Source: Grifola frondosa
Lineage: Eukaryota > Basidiomycota > Agaricomycetes > Polyporales > Grifolaceae
Assembly (NCBI GenBank): GCA_001683735.1
Contig: LUGG01000002.1
Location: forward strand, 496,001-560,000
DNA: 64,000 nt
Reading direction: 5' to 3'
How positions within the stretch are numbered: position 1 is the stretch's first letter; every line of letters begins with the position of its first letter. Under the pieces are notes generated by a model, which made no database searches, was not told the DNA's origin, and saw only the letters and a program-made list of their open reading frames with translations. The position numbers were made by a program, and so were the translations under genes. Below are positions 47,006-59,499 of this stretch, one piece after another.

Positions 47006-47541
47006 AAGTGAATGATGGCTGTGTTGAACGTACTCTTTGCTATCAGCATTGTCATATTGACTTGGAAGCTGAAGAGGATAATACCATTTTATGGGATTGC
47101 TCAAAAGTCATATGGAATGAATATCCTACAAAGCTTGGCTCACATAAAGAGAGGACTATAAAAGAGTGGCTTACTCCATTATTCAACCGACCCATTGCTC
47201 AGAAATGCGACAAATGCACAGGCAACATGTTTCAACGACTTGAATTTCCACAAAATCCAAACTTTGTATGCTTTATTACTAATGGTACACGTACTAAATT
47301 TAATCATATGATTAATCTGAATGAAGATACAGAGGCATACAGATTGTGTGGAATTATATACTTTGGTGATTTCCACTTTACATCCAGAATCATCGAGGCA
47401 GATGGTAAGACTTGGTATAATGACGGTGTGGAATTAGGCAGAAGGTCAAAATTTCAAGGGAAAATTGATGACATGGATGCAGCAAAACTTAGTAGAGCTC
47501 AAAAGAGAAAGAGTAGTGTAGCTATATATACTAAGTTGTAA
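46680..47541 (+). CDS. Ubiquitin-specific-protease-like C-terminal domain of the Helitron protein
   Basis: After the helicase linker the protein shows a papain-fold, USP-like pattern. The Cys box is DNYSCAYDTLFSILF (candidate Cys codon 46,748-46,750). A zinc-finger-like pair AQKCDKCTGN lies near 47,200. The His box is YFGDFHFTSRIIEADGKTWYNDG (His at 47,374-47,376). One base appears missing near 46,998, so the domain continues in a second frame that ends at 47,539-47,541. The right arm lacks this part. Function is inferred from motif order only. USP and UCH families are deubiquitinases; a self-processing role is another possibility. Confidence 0.6.
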
Positions 47542-47584
47542 GATTCAATGTGAATGACTCCAAATTTGTATATTGTATCATATC

Positions 47585-48065
47585 AAGCTTGTAAAAATAC
47601 TAATGTATTAGTTGAACCTACGTGTTCCAATTTATGAATGTCGATGATCCATACTATAATTTTACAATTACTTATTTATAATGTAGAAAAAATGAATTAG
47701 CAAGCAATAGTTTACATAATAAGTTTGATACTTTGCAAAGGCAGGCATCTTGGAAAAACAGTAAGAGAAGATTATCTATAATATATTAGAATAAACATAA
47801 ATTAAATAATAATAAAATTAATATTTAATTGCCTTGTAAAAATGCTAACATGTTAGTTAAACCCAATATATACATGTGAATGATCTATACTATGTTTCTA
47901 CAATTATTTATTGACAATATATAATGGATTAATTGATAGTCAATAGTTTAAATTATGAGTTTAGCACTCTACAAAGATAGACATATTGTCGGGAGGGTGG
48001 GAGAAGGTCATATATAATATTTTAAAATAAACAAAAAATTAAATAATCATAAAATTAATCATCTT
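47585..48065 (+). repeat. AT-rich tandem pair of about 240 bp at the palindrome centre
   Basis: Two diverged copies in direct order: about 47,585-47,825 and 47,832-48,065. Each begins CTTGTAAAAAT.CTAA and passes through ATGATC.ATACTAT, ACAATTA.TTAT and CAATAGTTTA. Each ends AAATAAAC ... AATTAAATAAT.ATAAAATTAAT. They fill the space between the helicase C-terminus and the truncated right arm. Confidence 0.7.
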
Positions 48066-49740
48066 CCTCATCAATCGTACCTGCCATGCGAAGCAATGGC
48101 CCTCTAAAACCAAGTTTATTATTTGGCAATGGACGTAACTTCCATCCAACCACTATACCTTCAGCACCATTTGTGACTGAACATTCTGTTGCCTCATTGG
48201 TCTTTATCATTACTGGAAGACCCAGGCATAATGTTAATTTTCCAGCATGATTATCTGTACTATTATGAGACAGATTCCATAGACATTCTTGGAGAATAGG
48301 ATCAATGACATTGGATGATCGTTTAGGGTCTACTTTCTTTTTTCTAGATTTTTTATCCTTCTCATCATTATCTGTTCCCCATTTATCTAGGGAATAGAAT
48401 GTAGTCAATGGTTGTGATGTCTCTCGAGCAAATCTAGCACATCCCATCTCATTGATTTTATCCCTGTGTGCATTCCATGCTGTGATAACTGACACATTTC
48501 TAAATTTGCGTTGATTTAACTTGGGTTTACCAGGTCCACGACCAGCTACTCGAGAACTGATATGCTTTATATCTGCCTTTGTGCAAGACTTATACCGAAG
48601 ATTGTCCAATGCTGTCCGCAACTTAGCATCATCTGAATTTTGTGCCCGTTGTCTCATATTTTCTCTTAATATAACAACAGTTGTTACCTGATGCCAGAGT
48701 GCTTTACCAATAGAGGCTTCCTGTTGAGTATAGCTACTAGTCGTATGTATCACACATCCCACTTTGTGAGAGAAAAGAGTGTTGCTATTCACTGAAGGTG
48801 GAAGCTGTGCAAAGTCACCTGCAAATATCATATTGATTCCACCAAACGGTTGACCTTCATTTTTGAGTGCTTTGCACATTTTCTCACAAATAGTATATAA
48901 GCTATTACAATCAACCATCGATACCTCATCCAAGAATATATATTCAACATTTTGTAGTCTCTCTCTGACTGCAAGTAAAGTTGCTACAGATTCTGACCCA
49001 TGTTGACGTAATCCTAATATGGAATGATAAGTTGATCCACCAATTAATGCAGCAGCAGAGCCTGTCGGTGCAAGACATATAAATCTATATCCCTCCTTAC
49101 GCTCACCAAGGAAATATATCAAGGCTTTGATCACCTGAGATTTTCCTGTTCCAGCCATACCACCTAGATACATTTTCAATTGTTCACCACTTTGCTGAGA
49201 TGCATGGTTGGCCACAATTCTAAATGCACGTTCCTGAGCTTCATTCAGGCTGAACTTCTTGACTGTATTATCAATAAGAGCTTGGGCATGTTTGTCCTTA
49301 GCTTTGAAAGATTTGTCCAGATAAGATTGATCAATAACTTCAACGGTGTTAACAAACTTATTTTCTGGAAGACCTGTTTTTGAATTGACAGGATTCTTCG
49401 GGCTTGCTTGAGCTTCTCGTGCATTGAGAATTTCTTGTCGTTTGTTTGCCAGCAAGGTCTTCCATTCAGTAGCTGTTTTTTCATCTCCATTTTGAAATTG
49501 ATCTGGTACTAGATTAGACTCTGAGTCAGAACCATCAATCATTGGATCCATCCATCCAGCACCTAACATTATGCGTTCAGCTTGTAGCATGTGACTTTGT
49601 CGAGTGAGCTCTGATTGACTGACATTAGTCCAAAGGTTATCATTCAGAGTGTCCATTAACTCTCGTACATCAACATCATTACTTTCATTTAAATATTGAG
49701 TGTCAAACTCATCAAGTAACTGATTATCTGCTTCAAAGGG
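48055..49740 (-). pseudogene. Helitron Pif1-like helicase, right-arm copy, 3'-truncated
   Basis: A single 533-codon frame (49,656 to 48,055) carries Walker A GGMAGTGKSQ, LDEVSMVD and GDFAQLPP without the frameshift seen in the left copy. The Helitron sequence ends near 48,104, just after GIVVGWK. The last dozen codons (GPLLRMAGTIDEEDD) come from the neighbouring AT-rich sequence. Motif VI and the protease-like domain are therefore absent. The frame continues upstream toward the LTR at 49,748. Confidence 0.87.
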
Positions 49741-49747
49741 AAGATCA

Positions 49748-50113
49748 TGTTAGTTGTATGATTTCGTCACTCTCTCTTTCGTATTTTTACTTTTCATTGC
49801 GGTCACTTATTGCACCCTTTCCTAGCTATATCGTGTTCCATTTACAGAGCCATATCTTTGTTATTCACTTCTCCACTGTGCCTTCATTCTTCAGCCACAG
49901 TTGGTGCCACTTTCCTATTTACTCCTGTTTACATTTCGCTCCATAGCATCTCCGGAGTCTGTCCTCTGCTGTTCTCCTTAGCAGCTCAACACGGACTCCA
50001 GGTGCGTAGTATATCCTCTCGATATCATGTACATAGCAGCTCAACACGGAGTCCAGTGTCTTGTTCTATTGAGTGTGCTCCTGGCACCCCAGCATTCGCT
50101 TTTGGCTCTGATA
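49748..50113 (+). repeat. Solo LTR of the copia family in right-arm Helitron
   Basis: 366 bp, TGTTAG to CTGATA on the + strand, flanked by GATCA at 49,743-49,747 and 50,114-50,118. This is the reverse complement of the TGATC duplication around the left solo LTR. The stretches I compared by eye are identical to the left copy. Confidence 0.93.
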
Positions 50114-53100
50114 GATCATTGTTTCCATTATTATGTTTATGCATGGCAGAAAAATCATCTCTTGCATCATTGCATTCATATCGTATATGAAAGAATTTCA
50201 TGATTTCTAACTGTCGATCATCAAATGTATGCTCTGTGAAAATATCATTCCATTGCAAATCTTTGTCAGGTTTTAAGTCATGACCAGTGCGCCATGGCTT
50301 AAATAAAGCTAACATTGTCATACAATAATCTTCACGGTTGCCAGTGTCCCGTCGGGGTAATGATCCTCCTACAAAGTTAGGCACAAAACTGTCTTCCTCT
50401 GGTAATAAAGAAACATGATGTGTCTGATATTGAGGATGATCACGAGTAAATGGTGCATACTTGTGATTCAGCATTTGAGATATGTATAGCTTCTTGTGCA
50501 CTTTGAGATGTAAGTAGGAGTTCATCCTTGCTCTCATCATCATAATTAGCTATTGTATCCACATCATTATCACCCATCAACACAGATTGAGAATAATTAA
50601 TATCAAATGTAGGATTAATATCATAATTATCTTCAAAGTCATCGCATCCATCTTCAGCTATGTTAATATCACCATTGACAATTTTGTTCTTGGTTTATTG
50701 GCCCATCTGATCCAATCATATAAAGATATGTGATCATATTTCAGGGGTCGACAAATATAGTCTGATACCGCTGATAGTGTCACCACCTTGCCTTTAACAT
50801 TACCTAGAACAACTTTATCTGGTGTTTGATCCAATGAAGGCTGTTCCCAAGCAGAGTTGACCTGATTAATATAACTTCTCCAAAAGCATATGTGGAATTT
50901 ATGACTCGTATAATGATCCTTATGTTTCAGTAAGTATAACGAGGCCATAGGTCCACCTATTTCAGAACTAGCCATCAAACTATTTAACAATTTTGGTAAT
51001 AAGTGACCTAGCCTTTTCCTTACTGCTCTGATCACCTGTCACAATGTCTGCATATCGATCAAATACTTTTTGGACAGCCTGAAACATGATGTGTGTCTTC
51101 AATGGGGTTTTGGTGATATAATCAGCAACATAAGCAATTACTGATTTGATGGCTGTGCCTGAAAGTAAGCTTGTGACATCAGTATTACATCTTAAAGATA
51201 TGTCACCGTTGGGGTCACAGTATTAATCCATGCCTCCCCCTTTTTCATATTAAGAGCACCTGTAGCAGGATCAACCGTAGTCTCCAAATATGTTTCCCTT
51301 GGAAATCTAGCTTTACAGTTACCCAGCTTATTGATACAACCTCTAGAATTGCCATCTTTATCACCATCCCGATATTTTCTACATGAGTGACGGTTAGATA
51401 AATACATTAGCTCATCCACAATATTAGTGAATCGTTTCCACCAGCTATTGTAATTTCACAGTCATTACAATTTTGACAATCTTTATTAGAACATTTTGGA
51501 GGTGGAGCATCGGTAAAGACTCAGTAGGAGGATGTCGCTCAGGATTGGCTGCATTGGTCTCTTCAATTGTTGTTCCACATCTTCCATTGTGCCATTCATA
51601 AATTCACCAATTTGTACACTCTCTAAATATTCCACCATATGTTTTGAAAATCAGAGTTTGGATCCATAATGCGATCACGAATCTCTTGTGGAGTTAATCC
51701 ACCATGAATCCATATTAACATGTGCATGTGTAAAGTGAGCTGACCCTGTTGTTCCACAGTGCCATAGTATCCAGGTATCACCATAAATACCTCGACGGTC
51801 CAATCCTACTCCTAGTACATGTGTCAGAAATAATTCTACCATCATTTTGAAAAATCTAGCCCCTGCTACTGGATTATTGGCTATAAGTCTGAATCGCTCA
51901 TCCTTACTTCTGAATTGTGGTTTAAATACCTCATCCTTGTCTGCAAAGTACAATGCAATTGGATGATTAATATCGCAGGTGAGAATGTTATGAACCATGA
52001 AGGTGCTCCTAAATATGAAGTTAATGCCCAGATTTCATTAGCATGTACTTTTACTTGTCATAGAACCTTTGACACGATATGCCACATGATCCAGATCATT
52101 GATGATTTTAAAACATGCCTTCTCCTCTTCTGTCTCAGGTTTCACTGGTCCTTCTGATAGAGCTTCACTAGATCTGTCAAAGTATCATTATTTCAAATGT
52201 AAAAGACGATCAGCAATATCTGTAAATTTGCTTCGCTCAGCTAAAAGATATCCTGCAGTGGTGGAATTTTTGATCTGTTCATGTTGAAGGCAACCAATGG
52301 AAACAATGGCTCTAGTTGAAAAGCTTGTCATGATACATTAGCAATTGTTGTTTGCGTCTCCTCAGAAACTCTCTTAAGCCTGCATTATTCTCCAAGCCTC
52401 CCAAACCATAGGGAAAGAGCCAAGGAAACATTTGTGGATATAGTTGAGGATTATGTAAAGACTTTCAGGTACCTTTTCTTGGCCAATTCCCAAAACCTTT
52501 CCTTGTTTAAAATGCTCAACTGCTCTTGCCCGAACTTCAGAAGGTCGCATTTTCATTAAATTAATCATGTTTCTCCAGTTAGCCCATGAACAACAAAGGA
52601 CACTCTCATCAGCACCTTCCTCGCATTCATTATCATTCACTGCAGTGGCTTCAGGATCTTTGTGAATCTATGACTGAGTATAATCAACCATTACAGGTGG
52701 AACATCTTCAGGATAGGATGAGAGATTAGCATAAGAAATGTTAACATGGCATAATCAACATGATTGAGTTTGAGCCATTCCAAAGCTTCAGCAACTTTAT
52801 TACGTCTAACCAACATAGGAATACGTTTATAATCCTGTGATGTTGGCATGTTAGGACCCAAAAATAAAAATGCTAAAACTTCATCTAATTCTCTGTTGGA
52901 GGTAAACCGAATAAATTTTAGGCATGGGGATTGAATGACTTAGAACATTGGCCTTCATCTTAGACATACCAGAAACCTGAACCTTGAGATGCAATGATTA
53001 TGTTTGACCCGAGCAATAAGCATTTTCTCAGTCCATGTTAAATTTTGAAGCTGAGGTGGTACTTCTCCGATCCATAAACCATTTGCCAAAGCATCGGTGG

Positions 53101-54478
53101 ACAATTCCTTTTTCCATATGACTGTTACATTCAAAACATATGTCTTTACAGTTTGGCAAAAGTACTGGACCAGCATTCTTTGACAGGGTCATCCTCTGAA
53201 TGACGTTCCAATCTTGTCATGGGTTGATCAGGTGTTAGAATAGTCATGTTGAATTTACAATGCCATTTTTTCATTTTTGAAGAGAGACTTAATCTTCCAC
53301 AAATAGCACAGCCAGACTCAGCAAACTTATCAAATTAATGTCATGAACAAATCCCTCAATTGTAGAGTGTAGCAAACTAGAATTAGGAGTTTCAGGTGGA
53401 AACTTGAATTTAGTTTGATTATTTGAAGTAGATTGCAATTGTGTTCGATGATGATGTACTCGCTCAAGATTGCTTTTAACAGATTTGATCTTTTTATATA
53501 GAGATAAACTTTGGACAGTTTCACATACATGTTGTAGTAAAATTCTTGCATTGCTGCATTTTTCTTAGATGTTCTGGTAGGAAAATAAACCATGAGACTG
53601 ACATAAGATTTCAATGAATGACCTGGTAAACGTGTGGCAGTACTGCAAAGAAATATCTGCCATCACAGTATCTGCCTCCTTATTCATATCAGATAATACA
53701 GATTTAGGACCATAAGTTATGAACTTATACGAGCATTATCAGTTAACAATGTTGTATCTTCTACATAAGGACGTATTTCATCTGAAGACCAAGTGCGAGA
53801 TTTCTTTGCTATGATGAGCACCACCTACTTGTTGCATGTTAGAAAATGATTTAATATATACTTTAATAGGTTTGTGTGAGTAGTGAACTGTATACACCAA
53901 TCTATCAAGTAAACATATGAATCCATGTTTTTGTTTATGTAAAACAACAAAATCATGTCGCGATAAACATGACGATAAAAGGAAATTTTGACTTCCAGAA
54001 TTAAATCTGACACTGACATGTAATAAGAAGCTATTGAATGTATTAAAGGTGAACATAATAATATAGATGTAGGCCTATTACTATAGAGATACATTCTTGC
54101 ATGATAAGTTTTATCATATGATCATTACAATGCTATGTCTATCACGTGACATAGACAATATTGAGTGATAACCTCATCCCTAGTGAAATACATCATTATC
54201 TCTGTTCTATAATGAATGCTTGGTTGCATTTATAATAATGGTGGTTTTACTCTGCCTATATCAGGCACGGTCGCATACTTGAGAGTAGCCGTCTCTACTC
54301 TACCCACAAGGGGCACAGTTATATTTTTCATAGTGGCCGCCTCCACATAATTTTTAAGCGATATCAATCGCCTGGTGTCTGTGAAAGATGTGTCATATTT
54401 AATGTCAACATTGCAAGACCATATGACTACACCAGAGCACAGAGTGGCAGGCCATAGGTAGGACCAATGAATACGCAT
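50114..54478 (-). pseudogene. Helitron replication protein N-terminal and Rep part, right-arm copy
   Basis: This is the counterpart of 39,641-43,861 and of L1, starting with the same ATG context at 54,478 and two GRVETATLK units. Readable pieces include CFTNxTRRLISLKNYVEAATM, the DUF6570-like NGLWIGEVPPQL (about 53,070), MKMRPSEVRARAVEHFK (about 52,550), the LYFADKDEVFKPQF region (51,960) and DELMYLSNRHSCRKYRDGDK (51,410). The frame is interrupted by at least eight small indels, and substitutions are more frequent than between L1 and L2. The segment 50,543-50,115 is intact where the left copy is frameshifted (SLPRRDTGNRED). Confidence 0.8.
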
Positions 54479-55210
54479 GTTGAGTTAATGATGTTGGAAG
54501 AGCAACTGTCAAAAGAAAGTGTAAAGAAAAAAATGACACCAAACTAGTCAACGGATCAAAAACTTATTTAAGCTCCGCAACTCCGGATAACTCCGTCTCA
54601 ATTCAATTGAAGAAAAGTTAAAGAAAACTGTATTTAGTCTACATTTAAGCCACTCAGTTCTAAGATAGAGTTCAAGGATTGTCAATAGAAGAAAGATTTG
54701 ATGAAGATGCTTGCAAGTAAATTGCCAATTTGTCGAATGTTTGAGTGCTCAATAGACGTGCACAAGTCTGAATGAGTAAGCGCCCAATGAAAACTGGCAG
54801 TCACCGACCAAATGCATGTGCCAAGTGACATAGCTTTGGTCATTGACATGTCCATTTGGATATGTTAACAACCAAAGGTACATCATCCAACTAGGCCCAT
54901 CTGTCTGAACTTATCATCAAAACAATTCTTGACATTGTTTGTCACTCCATTTTTATCATTGATTCGCCATGTTTCCAGCTTCTGTGATCTCCAAGGCCTG
55001 CACATTCACCTTCTCTGGTTTGCATGTGTACACGCCCATGTGTCTACCTTTCAACATCAAACTGCATGACTGCACACAGCATCACCAACAGTGGGATTAG
55101 TAATATGTTCAGATGCACATGCCCCTGCAAAGTCACTGACAACATCCCATAAGATTTGCGCTTGCAATTTGGCAAGGACTACGTTACTATTCCATGACAA
55201 TGTATGAACA
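54479..55210. other. Spacer between Helitron and gene D, right arm
   Basis: Reverse complement of 27,602-28,333, including the 120-bp repeat near 55,015-55,130. No supportable gene. Confidence 0.45.
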
Positions 55211-57610
55211 CTACTTAGAATACGCTAACAAAACAATAGCATACAGGTTCATACTGATCGCATCCTTTGTGTATAACCCAACAGAGTGAAAAACAGTCAC
55301 CAAAGAATCAGGAGGAAGATCCTTCTTCAATCGTGGACAATCCTTGTGAATCATCTCCCAGTTAAGGGTGGTCGATGGCTTCTTTGTCTTCTTCATGAGT
55401 TCACGGGCATCATAAATAATGACTGAGAATGAAAATGATTAGAAACACATTAACTTATTCAAAGTAATTCTTACCTTCATCCGTCGTAAAAAGACCAGGC
55501 TTATCCAGAAGACCATAGAGAGGTCCCGTATGACCCAGACCAGAAAATGCAGAGCGCTGTTGAGTGATCTTCTTGGTAGGACTGACACACATCCCCTCTC
55601 GAATGGGGGCATCACCACGCTTCCGTTCGCTATCTAATATCACAGCATCAAATAAAAGTAAAGCGAAGAGTAATTGAGGACATACCAAGATTGACAGGAA
55701 TGGTCTTGAACGTCACTGCATTCTGCAAGGTGGGTATAGTGAGCTGACACATGTTAAAAATGGTCCCATAGAAATTGACGGCCTGCTCCCACTCGTCCTT
55801 GACAGGGTGGATACTAATATCCTTGACATAATAACCCTTTAACCCAATCGGGCGAGATTGCATAAGATTACTCTCCTGCACGACACCAACAGTCATGGCC
55901 ATGATGCGCTGAGCTGAGCTATCCAAGACCGTGTTGCAAATAACATTGGACCTAAAACAAGTCAGAAATAAATATCAACGATTAGTCAAGGTCACCTACT
56001 TGTCACTGCTCAAAACAGTAGCACTGAAACCTGCCTTATCAGTCCGAGCAGGGTTGAATATCCAGGGCGTCTTCACAAAAGTGATGACCTGCAACATGGC
56101 CCTGGAAACTATGAGATAAATAACAGATGATATATTTGCAAACTTACTTTTGGTTGACTTCATAATTCTTGAGAATATACGGCGTGTACATGACGGTGTG
56201 AACCTCCTGGAAGGACACGTAGCAGCAAGAACTATAATAAAGTATAATAAGATACATAGCCCTTAAATATAATATATATATACATACTTTAATTTCGGCA
56301 GACCCTTATATGTGCGTCCCAAGGTGGGATCCAGGTTGTCGTCAATCTCCACGTCATCCCTAAGGAACAAAGATTAAATATATAAATCAAAATAAAGGAG
56401 AAAACATACAGCTTGTCAGCGATCGTGGTGACGCTGTATAGAAATAATATTAAATGTTGAAATTGGACTCAAGAGAAAAAGATAATTTACGGAGTTTTTG
56501 CAGAATCCTTAACGGGGGATTTGCGACCTTTCTTGACACTGTGCTGTAATCATTAGAAACACATTATGGAAAAAATTGAAAACCCACGGGGTTTGAGGTA
56601 AATCCTCCTCGTCAGTCTCCTCTTCAATGTCCTCGGCTAGCTGTTCCTCCATGGTCCATTCGTCATCATAGTCCTGCATGACTCATCTCCAGACTCAGAA
56701 AGGGTCATGGCTTTCTTGCCACGCTTGCTAAAGCATATAGTCAGATCAATGCAAAAGAAAGAACAAAGCGAACACCTACCGTGACCCCACTTCAAGGTCC
56801 AGGAAGGGGTTATTGTCACTATCAGACATGACTCCAGCCTTCCGCGACTTGACCCTATGAAACACTTAGAATTATACCATGCTAAAACAATGACAGAACT
56901 CACGTATTTCCTGCTCTGGTCCTTTTAATGGGAGAGGAACTAGCAATCAATATGAATGTCAACAATTCTCACTTTAATCATAGGAACACACGTACAGTTC
57001 TGATTGCTCAATATCATCATCATCCGATCTACCTGGACCTGCCTCGCTTCTGAACCACCTTACGTGGAGAAGGTGATTGAGGTAGAGAGGTGCGGTGGTC
57101 CCCTTCCTAATAAGCAGCTTAGTAAGTAACCATATATATACTGTAAGAAGATGACTTTTTAATAGGACTCTGAGGAATATGCTCAATATCCCATTCGGGA
57201 CTATGAAGGATATGTTAATATTTGATATTCAAGATAAATAAAGACATACCTTTGACGACGAGGTTTACCTCCTCATCAGAAGAGCTGAGTAAATGGTAAT
57301 AAGTACGTGTAACAATGATAAGCATCAGAATCTGACTCACACAACGTCTTTCACATCCCTGCATTAACAAGAGAAGACTTGGTGGCTACGTCACTGCAAA
57401 GAGATAAGTCTGAGAGATATTTACATTAAAAGGCACGTACACGGAGTCTGCAACTTCCTCGGATGACTTGACAGGCTTTGGTTTAGCACGACGACTATAA
57501 GTAAGAATATTAGTTCAATAACAAGATAATATAACGATCACAAGGCATACCTTGTAGCAGCCACACTAAGATGACCACGGCAGACACGTGGGGAGGCATA
57601 ACATTGAAAA
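55211..57610 (-). CDS. Unrecognised cargo gene D, right copy
   Basis: An intron-dense gene read on the minus strand. Conserved C-terminal exons carry MLQVITFVKTPWIFNPAR, SSAQRIMAMTVGVVQESNLM, KGYYVKDISIHPVKDEWEQA, NFYGTIFNMCQLTIPTL and RSAFSGLGHTGPLYGLLDKP. The last exon (55,396-55,211) encodes KKTKKPSTTLNWEMIHKDC and ends LLAYSK. Around 55,926-55,688 this copy reads through in one frame, while the left copy is interrupted by a CGTGCAGAG change near 26,935. N-terminal exons are charged and poorly resolved. No family recognised. Confidence 0.5.
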
Positions 57611-58060
57611 TGGATAAAGAAAGTAACCAAGAATCAAGAATAAGATAATCTGGGGAGAACCAGAATACGAAAGAGAATGCGCAAAAAGTGAGGCCTTAAA
57701 TACTCTCCCCATTGATATAATAAATGCAATACCATTGGCCAGAAATTTATCGGACATCCATCGGACTAGTAAAGCGCAATGAGGAGTAGATGGCGTGATT
57801 ATGTGCAAATGGCGTGACTATGTGCAAATGATCCAGAGCTGGTAATGTTGAGCACGAATGTTCTAGAGTCTGAGATTATTTACAATTTATTCGTGAAAAT
57901 CAGGAATTTATTCCCTTTGCGTGGCAATCGCTCAGAATCATCAACGACACTCTTATGGCGACCAACAACTGTTGAGCAATCCAGAGAAATATAGTATGTG
58001 AAGTTGACTTTGAATGCACAGGAATAGCTTACAACATCAATCATAGGACAGGTGCTGGAG
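57611..58060. other. Divergent spacer between genes D and C, right arm
   Basis: Counterpart of 24,800-25,220. It contains a local 21-bp tandem duplication (TGGCGTGATTATGTGCAAA, then a near copy) at about 57,789-57,827, not seen in the left arm. No gene is supportable. It probably carries two divergent promoters. Confidence 0.4.
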
Positions 58061-58990
58061 GAGGTGATGAAAGATGCAGTGTCGGGACCCAAGCAGTATG
58101 TTCAGCTGGCCTGTATGGCTGAGGTATGTCCACACAATTCATGTCTTAAAAGTTGCTAACAAGTACAATAAGCCTGATCGAGCAAGAGTCGCCACCACCA
58201 TCATAAGTGGCAGACAAGGCCGTCTGACCATGGTTACTCCATACGACCCATCCTCGGCGAAGATCCATGTGAAGTTATATTACGGATACAAGGTTACGTT
58301 TCCAAGGTAATCTGCCTCCGATTCTTAATCGAAACCAGTATGTGATTCAGTCCATATGTTATAAAGTCATTAAATGTTTGAGTCGTAGACTTCCAAACAA
58401 ACTAGAGATGGCTAAGCAGGCCATCACCTTAACAGGCCTTGGAGCTCCTGGATTTGATAAGGCAGCACAAGGCATCGTAGCGATTCACCAAGTCTTTGGT
58501 GCACACGTACAAGGGGAACTGAAGAAGTGGACACCGTCTCGAGTGGATGGTTACATTTCACTTCAGTTCATCAACAGATACCTTACAAGTGCTGCTGAAG
58601 GAGAAGGATGTACTTCCATAGATATTTCACCTTTCATCGATCCACTTGGTGTCTTAGCTGCAGAGATGACCAACGAGCTACATCTACCAGATAACCAGGT
58701 TCAGTATTTCGAAAGTATAACCACAATCACTAGGATAACCACCAGTACGTAAACATAGATGTTGATTCTTAATATATGATTGATCAATATTACAGAACGA
58801 CTAAATATGTGGAGATCAAGCCAAAGGAGATCCAGTTGGGACATTTAGTCGAACTTCAAGTCTCTTTCTGTGCATTACCTCACTTTAAACAAAAACGTAT
58901 GTTTGCATAATTCCCAAACTGCACGCTATTTGTATTATCAGTCTGTCGTGGAAAAGGCAAGTCGTATTTCTCTACACCCATAAATAAATA
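58060..58990 (+). CDS. Unrecognised cargo gene C, right copy
   Basis: Exons on the + strand. One (about 58,150-58,310) encodes VANKYNKPDRARVATTIISG, TMVTPYDPSSAKIHVKLYYG and YKVTFPR. A longer one (about 58,395-58,745) encodes KLEMAKQAITLTGLGAPGFD, HVQGELKKWTPSRVDGYISL, FINRYLTSAAEGEGCTSID and ISPFIDPLGVLAAEMTNELH. A further exon starts near 58,798 (TTKYVEIKPKEIQLGHLVEL, then LQVSFCALPHFKQK). The long exon is intact here but broken in the left arm. I cannot name a family. The protein is transcribed opposite to B, D and the Helitron. Confidence 0.55.
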
Positions 58991-59499
58991 TATAACAACC
59001 ACATACTAGGATCTCAATCGGATTATTCTGGAACGAGTCAGAATAGGGAGATGTCTCCACTGCGAAAGGTGAAGCGAAAGATTGGATATGATGATGAGGA
59101 GAAGAGGAAAGGAGGGGTGAAAAGATTCAGCGACTGGATGGGCACGAAGGACAGGAGGAAGCTCTCAATGAAAGAATACATGCATAATGTCACTAATTAC
59201 AAGAATTCGCTCTAAAATTGAGCTCACTTTGCTTTTGATGGAGAACGTGCAGCTTTGCAGCAAAGTCCTCAAGAAATTTTTGAAGTGAGATGTATGCAGG
59301 CCCAACTGCAGCATTATTGTGTGCAAGAAAGAACAATGATAAGAATGATGAGCAGAGAAGGGACGGTTGAAACAGTTGTTATTGTCCTTTGAATATGTCC
59401 TTTGAACGTATGACTTCAATACTTGTTCTGTATAAGTATGCAAGCATTATTTACATGGGCTCAAAGCCGAGTGATCATAATTGATACAAAATCAAATGA

